A stretch of DNA of 64,000 bases from an uncultured Elusimicrobiales bacterium (GTDB lineage: Bacteria > Elusimicrobiota > Elusimicrobia > Elusimicrobiales > Elusimicrobiaceae): positions 132,694-196,693 of the forward strand of contig CALUXE010000001.1 in assembly GCA_944324675.1 (NCBI GenBank). Reading direction: 5' to 3'. Below are positions 9,001 to 16,169 of the stretch, in pieces. The position numbers and the translations under genes are program-made. Under the pieces are notes generated by a model. That model was not told where the DNA came from, did not search any database, and saw only the letters and a program-made list of their open reading frames with translations. Position 1 is the stretch's first letter, and each line of letters begins with the position of its first letter.

Positions 9001-10835
9001 GAAATAAGCTCCTGCGGAATATCAAGTTCTCTTTTCGCGTCAAACACTTTTTGGTCCTGCATGCGAATAAACTCTTCCTGTTCGGGATTTATTTTATCGT
9101 TATGCGTGGTTTTGCCGATAACTTCTTGCGCATTTTTCCCAAAAACTTCCCCGCATTTTTTGTTCCAAAGTATATATTCGCCGGTATATTTCTTGGCGTA
9201 AAGCGCTACCGGCAGGTTATTGATTATTTCCTGCAAGAAATTCTTATAGTGCAGGACCTCGCGTTCCCGCTCGTATGCGGAGGTTATGTCCTCCCCTATG
9301 GTAACGACAAGAAAAGCTTTCCCACCCTTATCGGATATGGGCGATTTTACCGCCCGGACAATTCTCTTCTTTCCGTCGACGCCGGTATATTCTTCTTCCG
9401 GCATGTAAAGCACCTTCCCCTTCTTTAAAACGCTAAGGTCTCTTTTTTTGTAAAAATCTTTCTGTTCTTCCGTGGCTTCTTCGGAAGGCTCTCCGCCGGC
9501 CCCGTAGATCTCCATAGTTTTTTTGTTGCGGAATATTATGTCGCCGCCGGCGTCCCGCGCGTATATGGCTACGGGTGCGTCGTTAACTATCGCCTGAAGG
9601 ATATTGCTGGTCTTGGTGCCTTCCCGCTCTTGTATGTATTTTTCGGTCATATCCTGCGCGATGGTAAGCACGCAGGGCGGGAAAGCGGAACTTTCCGGTA
9701 TGGGAACTTTTATCAAATCCAAAATTATTTTGCCGCCGCTCTTTAAAGGGTATTCCTGAGCGGAACAAAACACGACTTTGCCTTCCTTGATAATCTCCTT
9801 CTCCACGGCAAGGCATTTCTTGGTATTTTCTTTGGTTTCGTGTAAGAGGCCCCTTTCCCCTTCAACAGTAAAGTTGTCGGCGAAGATTTCCTCCGTTTTC
9901 TTATTCCAAAACAAAATATTTCCTTTGTCGTCCCTGGTGTAAAAAGCCAAAGGGGCATAATCCAGTATCGTGCGGAGCAGATTTTTGGTTAGGACGGTCT
10001 TTTCTTCCTGCCGTCTTTTGGCGGTAATATCTTCAAAAACGCTCAAGACCATTCCCCTCTTGCCCGTTTGCCCCGAAAGAGGCATCTTGTTTACCGAATA
10101 GAATTTAACTTCCCCGTTTTTATTTTTAAAACTAAATTCCGCGCCCTCCAAAGCGCGGTTGTTTTTAAGCGCGTCTTTATCCAAAGCGAAATCGTTTTTA
10201 AAAATCTGTTTGGGCATTTGATTCGGAGTTTGCTCAAACCCGCAATTCGAGCCCAAAAGCGTTTTGGCGGAATCGTTGGCGGCGACAATAAGGCCCGCAT
10301 CGTCGCGCACGAAGGAGGCGAACGGCAAAGCGGATGTCAATTGTTCAAGGCAATTGCCAAAGCGTAAAGATTCCGTTCCGACATTCCTAAAATTACAGGC
10401 CTTGCCGTCAATTGCGCTTATACTCAAGGAAGCGTATTTTTCTTTTTTGCCCGCCCCCAAATAGGATATGTCTATTTGGGCGTTGAAATTCTTCCCGTTA
10501 AAAGAAAGCGCGGAGGCGAAAAAAGCGCTATCCTCAAAACAAAAAGCGTCATCTGATTGGCGTTCAAAAACTTTATACTCGTCTTTGGGTATAATATCCT
10601 CAATGTTTTCAGGGATAGCGGCGGAACCCAACAAATTTATAAAAGCATTGTTCGCATATACCAATTTATTGGCTTTGGTTATGACGGCATAAGGCTGATT
10701 TAATTTGGATAATATTTTTACGGCTTCCCTCAATACCGTATCGGCCGCGAGCGCGGTTTTCTCTTTTTTGTCGCTACCAGAGATGATGTTTTTTACCGTT
10801 TTAAGGAAATTGTTTTCTTTATCTGTTTTAGCCAT
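6090..10835 (-). CDS. Giant multi-PAS/GAF sensor protein without output domain
   Basis: The 1581-residue soluble protein is almost entirely sensor modules. I count about eleven PAS domains at roughly residues 40-150, 165-280, 285-400, 410-525, 530-655, 660-775, 785-910, 925-1040, 1045-1165, 1170-1285 and 1460-1570. A GAF domain (about 1300-1450) carries cysteines in KCVRCLHV. Many PAS units end in the PAC-type motif (EDITAKR, QDMTEKY, EDITSAY, RNITKER, RNISAKK). No DHp/HATPase, GGDEF, EAL, HD-GYP, methyl-accepting or HTH domain follows; the protein stops just after the last PAS. No membrane segment is evident. GGAGG lies 7 bases before the ATG. It probably signals by protein contact; the partner is unknown. 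Confidence 0.9.
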   Translation of the reverse strand: MAKTDKENNFLKTVKNIISGSDKKEKTALAADTVLREAVKILSKLNQPYAVITKANKLVYANNAFINLLGSAAIPENIEDIIPKDEYKVFERQSDDAFCFEDSAFFASALSFNGKNFNAQIDISYLGAGKKEKYASLSISAIDGKACNFRNVGTESLRFGNCLEQLTSALPFASFVRDDAGLIVAANDSAKTLLGSNCGFEQTPNQMPKQIFKNDFALDKDALKNNRALEGAEFSFKNKNGEVKFYSVNKMPLSGQTGKRGMVLSVFEDITAKRRQEEKTVLTKNLLRTILDYAPLAFYTRDDKGNILFWNKKTEEIFADNFTVEGERGLLHETKENTKKCLAVEKEIIKEGKVVFCSAQEYPLKSGGKIILDLIKVPIPESSAFPPCVLTIAQDMTEKYIQEREGTKTSNILQAIVNDAPVAIYARDAGGDIIFRNKKTMEIYGAGGEPSEEATEEQKDFYKKRDLSVLKKGKVLYMPEEEYTGVDGKKRIVRAVKSPISDKGGKAFLVVTIGEDITSAYEREREVLHYKNFLQEIINNLPVALYAKKYTGEYILWNKKCGEVFGKNAQEVIGKTTHNDKINPEQEEFIRMQDQKVFDAKRELDIPQELISTQDGEIKIMHTVKTPLFFADGTPNCLLGVSEDITAKSKMERQVYESRSKYSLLVENCKEGILIIEQGKISFANKTLLNSLGYEEYDVKGKSFYELASAGSEDVAREFYDKVFAGTAASDYAFVKMDNKNKDEVFEFEVSAAISKYLGKKIVIMFLRNITKERSMENKAKAKDDRFRSVFEGTTIPLIILQHNGYIYEMNRAARDILGFTKDDKALYGSIFIKPGLPLKARRAMAAMEPCVFDGKINFDRLKKTLSGLNKSGVMPLKVAMTPVNERTLSGGKTVCDYILQLTPDKNSKEITPEDSAVAAEDMLSYQEAVLLCSKEGLILKCNKRAEQLFGINFADLYSKPLASLFTPRDKAALELDMAEVYNHGAVRSRDYRIKKGENSGVEVEANAILAKNNNFIISFRNISAKKQLLNVLDERSQYAQALAQIVDGALLECDIKDKKLSSFTKANAEACSFTDYSLDELMKLSLFDLLVDKERKEAKKVEVYLASKTELLKKDKLVSFEAMLNIKGRKKAAVVRISSFRSGDGEKAVIVIRDASKERQLASELDYKLKELKGVKNILPGLYIKLDSKGIIQEYQTAEAGYDIAVFPSDYLGHPIQEFLSKEEGDLLLENIKQAYKTGVPSQASFSMKSGGESKFYEASISRLEGEDSVVMLVENVDRRKGLENKIHHLYDFSSRKQRGFVENMKDVLEYGKQIFGAEVGLIMHFSGRNRDKILINYATDNPYDIKKGIETVVEECFRDIQEGKIYACRDTSPLKCVRCLHVKRGISSIIAAPLYIAGKVEGAIAFVSVKKNTMPMTDEDKSFISFVGGLMSMALEIRQNQKAVDNSLGALRRLASSLDVPAAIIDENYKIKNLNGVMRNICGIYDIVEAEDQNIFAKFAYDSLKAEGDFKSAYNASKGGAFDFLFDINIIDGSKVNLMWHVVEIKDGKGTVKGFLLASESVNNIPSLKPFLQRYLFHS

Positions 10836-11238
10836 ACCGATGCCTCCGTGCGGCGTTTTACGCAGCGCCTTAATGATACAATATTAAAAACTTAAACATT
10901 ATGCAAGAAGGTATAACATTAGGGCAGACAAAGGTAGAGCAAAAATACCTTCTGACAAGATGCTTCGTGAACTTTTTCGCCCCGAGGGCAACACTTTAAA
11001 GGCAAGCAAGCAAAGCCGGGGGGAAATTAATAAAAAATCAAGCCTCTTTCCATCGGGCGGATACTTTGGATGCCGTGGGGCCTTTTTGTTTTGAGCTTTG
11101 CATAGGCGAAAACAAAAAGGCCGCTTTTTAAGCGGCCTGCCGGTGAGGAGGATATTATGAAGTTTTAGGAGTATATTTTATGTGGTTTCGGGAGGATAGG
11201 CGGAGGGTGCACCGGCAAAAATTTTTAAATCCCTTCAC
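10836..11238. other. Intergenic stretch without a convincing gene
   Basis: About 400 bp between the PAS sensor and the 102-residue gene hold no supportable reading frame. They contain the minus-strand terminator at 11118-11138, an 11-12 bp inverted repeat flanking it (CCTTTTTGTTTT at about 11080 and AAAACAAAAAGG at about 11109), and two unexplained plus-strand Shine-Dalgarno/ATG pairs near 11145-11182. Confidence 0.6.
11118..11138 (-). terminator. Intrinsic terminator downstream of the 102-residue gene
   Basis: A 9-bp perfect stem (AGGCCGCTT / AAGCGGCCT) with a 3-nt loop is followed on the minus strand by TTTTTGTTTT. It lies about 100 bp downstream of the stop at 11239. Confidence 0.88.
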
Positions 11239-11547
11239 TTATTTGCTTATCTTATTTATGCTGACGATCCATTCTCTTTCTTTTTTCAGATATTTATTTT
11301 TTATTTTTTCCGGTATTCTGAGTTTTGCGCTGTCGCAGTAAAAACCTTTAACTTGATATTTGCCTATACGGAAATCCGGAACTCCATAAAAATATTTTTT
11401 TAGGGCTTTATCCAAAACGTCAAACTCCTTTGCCATCGGGGCCAAAGTTTCCCAACGCTGCAGAAGCTCCAACATAACTTTATATAGTCCCGCTCCGCTG
11501 CCGGAAAGATTAGCCTCGCGCCGTTCAATATTCAAAATATCCTTCAT
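11239..11547 (-). CDS. Hypothetical 102-residue protein divergent from a CI-like repressor
   Basis: This small charged, basic cytoplasmic protein has a predicted helical N-terminal half (LYKVMLELLQRWETLAPMAKEF) and a basic C-terminal half with RIPEKIKNKYLKK. The Shine-Dalgarno GGAGG lies 4 bases before the ATG, and a strong terminator follows the gene, so I take it as real. It has its own sigma70-type promoter (11727-11755) overlapped by operator half-sites and a structured leader of about 170 nt. I do not recognise the family. The context of a divergent phage-type repressor suggests a small regulator or prophage-derived accessory protein. Confidence 0.72.
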   Translation of the reverse strand: MKDILNIERREANLSGSGAGLYKVMLELLQRWETLAPMAKEFDVLDKALKKYFYGVPDFRIGKYQVKGFYCDSAKLRIPEKIKNKYLKKEREWIVSINKISK

Positions 11548-11561
11548 ACAACCTCCGCCTT

Positions 11562-11720
11562 AAAAAACGCCCGCGGAGCGCCGCTTTTTTTGCGGCAATC
11601 CTTTTTTGGGATTTGTGGGAGAGCCGTCTCGCCTCGGGGTCGAAAAACCCCGCTGCTTTTATCCGCGGGCGCAAGCCTGTGGCTTTTGTAGTTTGAAACG
11701 GTTTTTACCGTATCAAATCT
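11562..11720 (-). ncRNA. Candidate structured leader RNA / small ncRNA ending in a terminator
   Basis: Transcribed leftwards from the promoter at 11727-11755, this GC-rich stretch can fold into a chain of hairpins. They are ACGGT/ACCGT (11698-11711), AAGCC/GGCTT (11673-11685), and a 10-bp closing helix CGCCCGCGGA (11568-11577) with TCCGCGGGCG (11662-11671). The helix encloses at least three further stems: CGGGGT/ACCCCG (11635-11652), AATCC/GGATT (11597-11613) and GCCGC/GCGGC (11580-11596). The closing helix is followed at once by six T (11562-11567), then by the Shine-Dalgarno of the 102-residue gene. It could be a self-terminating small RNA, an attenuator or an unknown riboswitch. It matches no class that I recognise. 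Confidence 0.5.
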
Positions 11721-11778
11721 GATACAATCGTATCAAATATTTTTAGCTTTGTCAAATTTTCAGACGGTAAATTACCGT
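11698..11778. promoter_or_regulatory. Operator cluster between divergent promoters
   Basis: Two kinds of symmetric element occur. One is ACGGT-N4-ACCGT (11698-11711), with a second, longer copy ACGGTAA-N-TTACCGT at 11764-11778. The other is three alternating half-sites, GTATCA (11710-11715), TGATAC (11720-11725) and GTATCA (11730-11735), each separated by AATC and so spaced exactly 10 bp. They overlap the -10 of the leftward promoter and the -35 of the rightward promoter, as expected for autoregulation by the adjacent repressor. Confidence 0.7.
11727..11755 (-). promoter_or_regulatory. Sigma70-type promoter for the leader RNA and 102-residue gene
   Basis: On the minus strand TTGACA (11750-11755) is followed after 17 bp by TACGAT (11727-11732). 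Transcription would begin near 11720. The -10 lies inside the TGATAC/GTATCA operator array. Confidence 0.75.
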
Positions 11779-11805
11779 TGACTTTTTAAAAATATTTGCT
11801 ACAAT
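11778..11805 (+). promoter_or_regulatory. Promoter of the CI-like repressor
   Basis: TTGACT (11778-11783) and TACAAT (11800-11805) are spaced by 16 bp. The ACGGTAA/TTACCGT palindrome abuts the -35. AAGGAG (11813-11818) then precedes the ATG at 11827. Confidence 0.72.
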
Positions 11806-11826
11806 TTTATAAAAGGAGTCAAAAAT

Positions 11827-12471
11827 ATGAATTTGGGGCAAAAAATAGAACAGCTGCTTAAAATGACGGCCATGACCAAGGTGGAGCTTTCACGGAAGCT
11901 GGGCTTAAAAGATTCCAGCGTGGTGTCGCATTGGGTAAAAAATCGCTTTAAACCCGACCGCGACAATATGATAAAACTCTCCCACGTATTCGACAAGCCC
12001 GTTTCCTACTTTGCCGACGACGGCGTAACTTATTCCGTAGCGGAAAAGAGCGAGGAACCTTACGACAAAAAGATTTACGAACTTCTTTCCAATATGCCTT
12101 CCAGCCGCCCCATCGGCGTTTTAAACGAGATAAAGGAAGAATATTTCAACATTTATTATTATTCCCAGCCCGAAGAGTATTTACCCGTCATGTTGGAGGC
12201 AAAAGGCCAAACTCCTTTTGCCTTGAAAGTGGCAGATACGGCGGCATGCCCGTGGGCTAACAAAGGAGAATATTTGATATTCTGTCCTTCAGCGCAAATA
12301 ACCAACGGCAAGCTGGCGCTGGTAAAAACGGAAAAAGGTTTAAGCGTAAAGAAAGTATCTCTTTCCGCGTCAAAAGCGATGCTTGAAGACGGACGAAAGA
12401 ATATTGAACGCAGGCCGCGCGCCGAAGTTGAAATCGTAGCCCAGCTTTTGGCCTTTTACAGAAAACCTTAA
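11827..12471 (+). CDS. CI/LexA-like repressor: XRE HTH plus degenerate S24 domain
   Basis: The 214-residue protein has a Cro/CI-type helix-turn-helix at about residues 3-60 (KVELSRKLGLKDSSVVSHWV). The C-terminal domain from about residue 115 resembles S24/LexA peptidases. Where the family has GDSM with the serine nucleophile, this protein reads ADTAACP, so the serine is replaced by threonine. A lysine in SVKKVS is at the expected position of the general base. It would bind the flanking operators as a dimer and repress itself and the divergent transcript. With the changed nucleophile, RecA-stimulated self-cleavage looks unlikely, and release may need another signal or an antirepressor. Confidence 0.85.
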   Translation: MNLGQKIEQLLKMTAMTKVELSRKLGLKDSSVVSHWVKNRFKPDRDNMIKLSHVFDKPVSYFADDGVTYSVAEKSEEPYDKKIYELLSNMPSSRPIGVLNEIKEEYFNIYYYSQPEEYLPVMLEAKGQTPFALKVADTAACPWANKGEYLIFCPSAQITNGKLALVKTEKGLSVKKVSLSASKAMLEDGRKNIERRPRAEVEIVAQLLAFYRKP

Positions 12472-12559
12472 ATTTTGCTCATTTTACACCTCCTTTGCCT
12501 TGTCCCGCTTATAATTGTAAAATGTAATCATAATACTTCCCATTGGAGATAATACTGTT

Positions 12560-13912
12560 ATGATTATATTGTGTTTGAACTGCGGAAGCTCTTCCGTAAA
12601 ATACAGTCTTTTTGATTACACCAACAAAAGGAACATAGCCGTAGGGCTTATAGAACGCGTCGGCTACGAGAACGCCGCCATCACGCAGGAAGCACCCGGC
12701 AAAGATAAATTTGAACTTACTTTCAACTGCCCCGATTTTAAAACGGCCATAGAAAAAGTCCTCAACACTTTAACCGACAAGCAACACGGCGTAATTACTG
12801 ACATGAAGCAAATCAGCGCCGTAGGGCACAGAGTGGTACACGGCGGGCCTTTGGAAAAATCCATGCTCATCACGCCGGAAATCATCAATCTTTTAAAGAG
12901 CATTTCCGATTTGGCGCCGCTGCACAACCCCGCCAATGTACTTGGTATGGAAGCGGCGATAGCGGTAATGCCCGACATCAAACACGTAGTGGTGGCCGAC
13001 ACCGCCTGGCATATGACTATGCCCCCAAGCTCCTATATGTACGCTCTGCCGTATAAATGGTACGAGAAGTATAAAATAAGAAGATACGGCGCGCACGGCA
13101 CATCTTTCCTTTATAACGCCAAAAGAGCGGCAGTTTTACTTGGCAAGAACCCTTTTGACTGCAATCTTATAATATGCCATATCGGCAACGGCGCGAGCAT
13201 GAACGCCGTAAAGAACGGCGTATCTTTTGACACCAGTATGGGTTTGACGCCTCTTGAAGGCCTTATAATGGGCACCAGAAGCGGCGATTTTGACGCGTCG
13301 ATAGCGTTCCAGATGATGGAGCGGGAAAACATTTCGCCCAAGGACATGTACACGATAATAAACAAGAAATCGGGCGTACTGGGCATTACGGAAAAATATC
13401 AAGACAGGCGCGACATAGAAATCGCGGCGGAAAAAGGCGACGAGCGCTGCCAACTGGCCATAGATATGGAAACATACCGAATAAAGAAATACATCGGCGC
13501 ATACGCCGCGGCTTTGGGAAGAGTTGACGCCATAGTGTTTACGGCGGGCGTAGGCGAGCGCGCGCCGATATACAGGGAAAAAGCTTTGACGGGTTTGGAA
13601 TATATGGGCGTACACCACGACCATGATCGCGATTTCGCCGCTTTGACGAAAAACGCCGAGAGTTTGATTTCCACTCCCGACAGCCCGGTAAAAGTATTCG
13701 TCATACCCACCGACGAGGAAATCGTATACGCCGAAGACGTCGCGGCGATCTGCGAAGGCAGATACGACATACATACCAACTTCAAATATTCTTTTGAAGA
13801 CCCTTCTTATAGAAACAGCTTAAGGGACGAATCCTTAAAGAAAGAACTTAAAAAGAAACCTTTCTTAAGGAAATGCATAATAAACACTCCCAAAGAAATA
13901 CTTGAAGCGTAA
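12560..13912 (+). CDS. ackA: Acetate kinase with C-terminal extension
   Basis: This cytoplasmic enzyme interconverts acetyl phosphate plus ADP with acetate plus ATP. All family signatures are present: LNCGSSSVKY at the N-terminus, GHRVVHGG, APLHNP, the substrate loop ADTAWHMTMP, the phosphate loop HIGNGAS, GTRSGD and FTAGVGE. The C-terminal TDEE corresponds to the usual TNEE. At 450 residues it is about 50 longer than typical AckA; the excess is a lysine-rich tail after about residue 400. No phosphotransacetylase gene is adjacent. It lies alone on the plus strand and ends at a bidirectional terminator. It implies fermentative ATP generation. Confidence 0.96.
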   Translation: MIILCLNCGSSSVKYSLFDYTNKRNIAVGLIERVGYENAAITQEAPGKDKFELTFNCPDFKTAIEKVLNTLTDKQHGVITDMKQISAVGHRVVHGGPLEKSMLITPEIINLLKSISDLAPLHNPANVLGMEAAIAVMPDIKHVVVADTAWHMTMPPSSYMYALPYKWYEKYKIRRYGAHGTSFLYNAKRAAVLLGKNPFDCNLIICHIGNGASMNAVKNGVSFDTSMGLTPLEGLIMGTRSGDFDASIAFQMMERENISPKDMYTIINKKSGVLGITEKYQDRRDIEIAAEKGDERCQLAIDMETYRIKKYIGAYAAALGRVDAIVFTAGVGERAPIYREKALTGLEYMGVHHDHDRDFAALTKNAESLISTPDSPVKVFVIPTDEEIVYAEDVAAICEGRYDIHTNFKYSFEDPSYRNSLRDESLKKELKKKPFLRKCIINTPKEILEA

Positions 13913-13930
13913 ATCTTAAATACTTCGAAA

Positions 13931-13957
13931 AGCCCCGGCCTTAAAAAAGCCGGGGCT
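13931..13957. terminator. Bidirectional terminator between ackA and pbpC
   Basis: Convergent genes share a 9-bp stem AGCCCCGGC / GCCGGGGCT around a 9-nt loop. The A-rich flank gives a T tail on the minus strand; the plus-strand tail is weaker. Confidence 0.85.
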
Positions 13958-14009
13958 CTTACGAAAAAACAGTTTGCCATTATTAAAGTCAATCAATTTC
14001 GCCGATAAA

Positions 14010-16169
14010 TTATTTCAGCACTTCGAAATTGACTTCATATCTTTTTTCGTCGCTATCCAAAGCAAGTTTATACTTGCCGCTTTTAATCGGCCAGAAACAT
14101 TCCCTGCCTCGCGCGCACGGCAGTTTTTGCCCGTTCAAATACCAAATCCCCTCTTGCGAAGAGCGGAATTTTATCTGCTGCGCCGCCAAATCCAATGAAG
14201 GGCTTTGCATAAATACGTCGCCCTGCATCGGGAATAATATCCCTTCCTGCGCGCCCAAAGCCGCAATTTTGTTGGATTGATGTTCCGTCTTTGAAAGAGC
14301 GCAATGCTCTTTTGGCAATTTCTTCACGGGGAAGACCTCCCTAACGGAATTGGGGCATTCTTTGGATACTAGCATACCGCTTATCGGGCAAATATCCACG
14401 CGCGCCAAGGACGCAGGCATATCAAAAGAAGTATCGTCTTTAACTTTGGCGGAAGGATAATTCTCCTCCAAAAAGAGGGCTATATCCCTAAGTATCGGCG
14501 CGGCGCCCGTTATGCCGGAAATACGCCTCATCGGCGAAGCGTCGAAATTGCCAACCCATACCGCTACGGTAAAGCGCCGTCCGTAACCCGCGGCCCAGTT
14601 GTCTTTGTAATCTTTGGAAGTACCCGTTTTGGCGGCAAAATCAAAGGGCAAATTAAGCGGGGAATTAAGACCGAAACCGGCTGCGCGGGCATTATTGTCG
14701 GACAAAATATCGGTAATCATAAAAGCCGTTTCCCCGCTAAAGACCCTAACCGCGCGGCCCTCCTGCTTAATCTGCGGGTTTAAAGCGTAAATCATCGGGC
14801 GCCATACACCGTTATTTGCCAAAGCGCGGTAAGCGTTGGCAAGTTCCAACAAATTCACTTCGCCGTTGCCCAAAGCTATGCCAAGCCCGTAAAAATCCGC
14901 GCTTTTGTTCAAATCCGAAAAGCCGGCGCGCTTTAAAACTTCCAATACTTTAAAAGCGCCCACTTCCCCCGCCACCTGTACGGCGGGAATATTGTAGGAG
15001 CAGGCGAGCGCTTCGCGCATTGTCGGTGTGCCGTGATAGTCCTCGTCATAGTTCTTCGGGCGGAAAGAACCTTGGAAGAATTTATCGCTGTCTTCCACTT
15101 TATCCGAGGGCAAAAAGCCTTCCTCAAAAGCGGCCCCGTAGACAAAAGGTTTTAAAGCCGAACCCGGCTGGCGCAAGGAAAGCGCGCCGTTTACCTGGCC
15201 GGAGTTTTTCTCGTCAAAGTAATCGGCCGAACCCGCCATCGCCAAAACTTCGCCCGTTTTATTGTCAAGCACCACCGCCGCCGCATTTGTAACATTGTTC
15301 GCGCTTAAAGCCTTTATATAGCCGGGCAAAATGCCTTCTATATAGCCCTGTATTTTCCCGTCTATCGTGCTTTGTATGAAGGCGAATTTTCCCCCCGCTT
15401 TATCAGCGACGAAAAGCCCGTAATGCGGCGCGGTAAATTTTTTATCCTGTTTCGATATTGTTATATTTTCCTCAAGCGCGAGTTTATAAAGCTCCTCATT
15501 GATAAAACCGTTTTCCAGCATACGCTTTAGCACTTCGCCGCGGCGTTTGAGGGCCTCGGGCAGGTTTTTAAGCGGATTATAGCGCGTCGGGGATTTAATG
15601 AGCCCCGCCAAAAATGCCGACTGAGATAAAGACAAACTCGCCGCGTTCGTATCGAAGTAAACCAAAGCGGCCGCGCCTACTCCGTATATATTCCCGCCGA
15701 AATTGACGGTATTTAAATAGGCCTGCAATATTTCCTCTTTGCTCATTTCCCGCTCAAGCATCGCCGCGGAATAGGCCTCTTTTATTTTTCCCTTCAAATT
15801 GCGCTCTTTTGGCGATATGGCGTTTACCAGCTGCTGGGTTATCGTCGAAGCGCCCGATACCACCCTGCCCGCGTTTATGTTCTGCCACAAAGCTCTGGCG
15901 GAAGCCTTCAAATCCACCCCGCCATGTTCAAAGAAACGTTTATCCTCCGCCGCCAATACCGAAAGGATAAGCCAAGGGTTTACGTCTTGCAAATTGACGG
16001 GTATCATAATGCCGTCTTTGCCCGAAAGGATATTTCTTAACGGGAGGAAATTTCTGTCCGTAACCGTAACGGAATTATCGGCGGAAAAAGCGGGCCGCGC
16101 CTGCGTAAACACGCAAGGCGCGGCGCAAAACAATGAAAATGCAATTAAACCCGCTCTCTTTAAAAACAT
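14010..16169 (-). CDS. pbpC: Penicillin-binding protein 1C (bifunctional GT51/transpeptidase)
   Basis: The 719-residue murein synthase begins with a hydrophobic signal/anchor. The GT51 glycosyltransferase domain (about residues 45-220) contains AAEDKRFFEHGGVD, GASTITQQLVN and NFGGNIYGVGAAA. The transpeptidase domain carries Ser337 in SALK, then SYN and KTGTSKDY. A C-terminal BiPBP_C-like beta domain fills the last 90 residues. It would polymerise and cross-link peptidoglycan on the outer face of the inner membrane. It begins directly after the stop of the alpha-2-macroglobulin gene (TAGATG), so the two are translationally coupled. This is the widespread yfhM-pbpC arrangement. Confidence 0.95.
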   Translation of the reverse strand: MFLKRAGLIAFSLFCAAPCVFTQARPAFSADNSVTVTDRNFLPLRNILSGKDGIMIPVNLQDVNPWLILSVLAAEDKRFFEHGGVDLKASARALWQNINAGRVVSGASTITQQLVNAISPKERNLKGKIKEAYSAAMLEREMSKEEILQAYLNTVNFGGNIYGVGAAALVYFDTNAASLSLSQSAFLAGLIKSPTRYNPLKNLPEALKRRGEVLKRMLENGFINEELYKLALEENITISKQDKKFTAPHYGLFVADKAGGKFAFIQSTIDGKIQGYIEGILPGYIKALSANNVTNAAAVVLDNKTGEVLAMAGSADYFDEKNSGQVNGALSLRQPGSALKPFVYGAAFEEGFLPSDKVEDSDKFFQGSFRPKNYDEDYHGTPTMREALACSYNIPAVQVAGEVGAFKVLEVLKRAGFSDLNKSADFYGLGIALGNGEVNLLELANAYRALANNGVWRPMIYALNPQIKQEGRAVRVFSGETAFMITDILSDNNARAAGFGLNSPLNLPFDFAAKTGTSKDYKDNWAAGYGRRFTVAVWVGNFDASPMRRISGITGAAPILRDIALFLEENYPSAKVKDDTSFDMPASLARVDICPISGMLVSKECPNSVREVFPVKKLPKEHCALSKTEHQSNKIAALGAQEGILFPMQGDVFMQSPSLDLAAQQIKFRSSQEGIWYLNGQKLPCARGRECFWPIKSGKYKLALDSDEKRYEVNFEVLK

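Noticed and set aside
10960-11080. c-di-GMP (GEMM-I) riboswitch resemblance, GGGCAA then GCAAAGCC
   Set aside because: The GNRA-capped P1b helix and the second hairpin cannot be formed, and no gene in a suitable position follows on the plus strand.
11180-11341. 53-residue hydrophobic plus-strand frame
   Set aside because: It is antisense to the better supported 102-residue gene and has no promoter that I can see; kept only as a finding.
11562-11671. Retron-like ncRNA (terminal inverted repeats enclosing hairpins)
   Set aside because: No reverse transcriptase is encoded anywhere near; the following gene is a 102-residue protein without RT motifs.
10836-12471. Intact prophage around the CI-like repressor
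   Set aside because: No integrase, terminase, capsid, tail or lysis gene occurs on either side; neighbours are a sensor and ackA.
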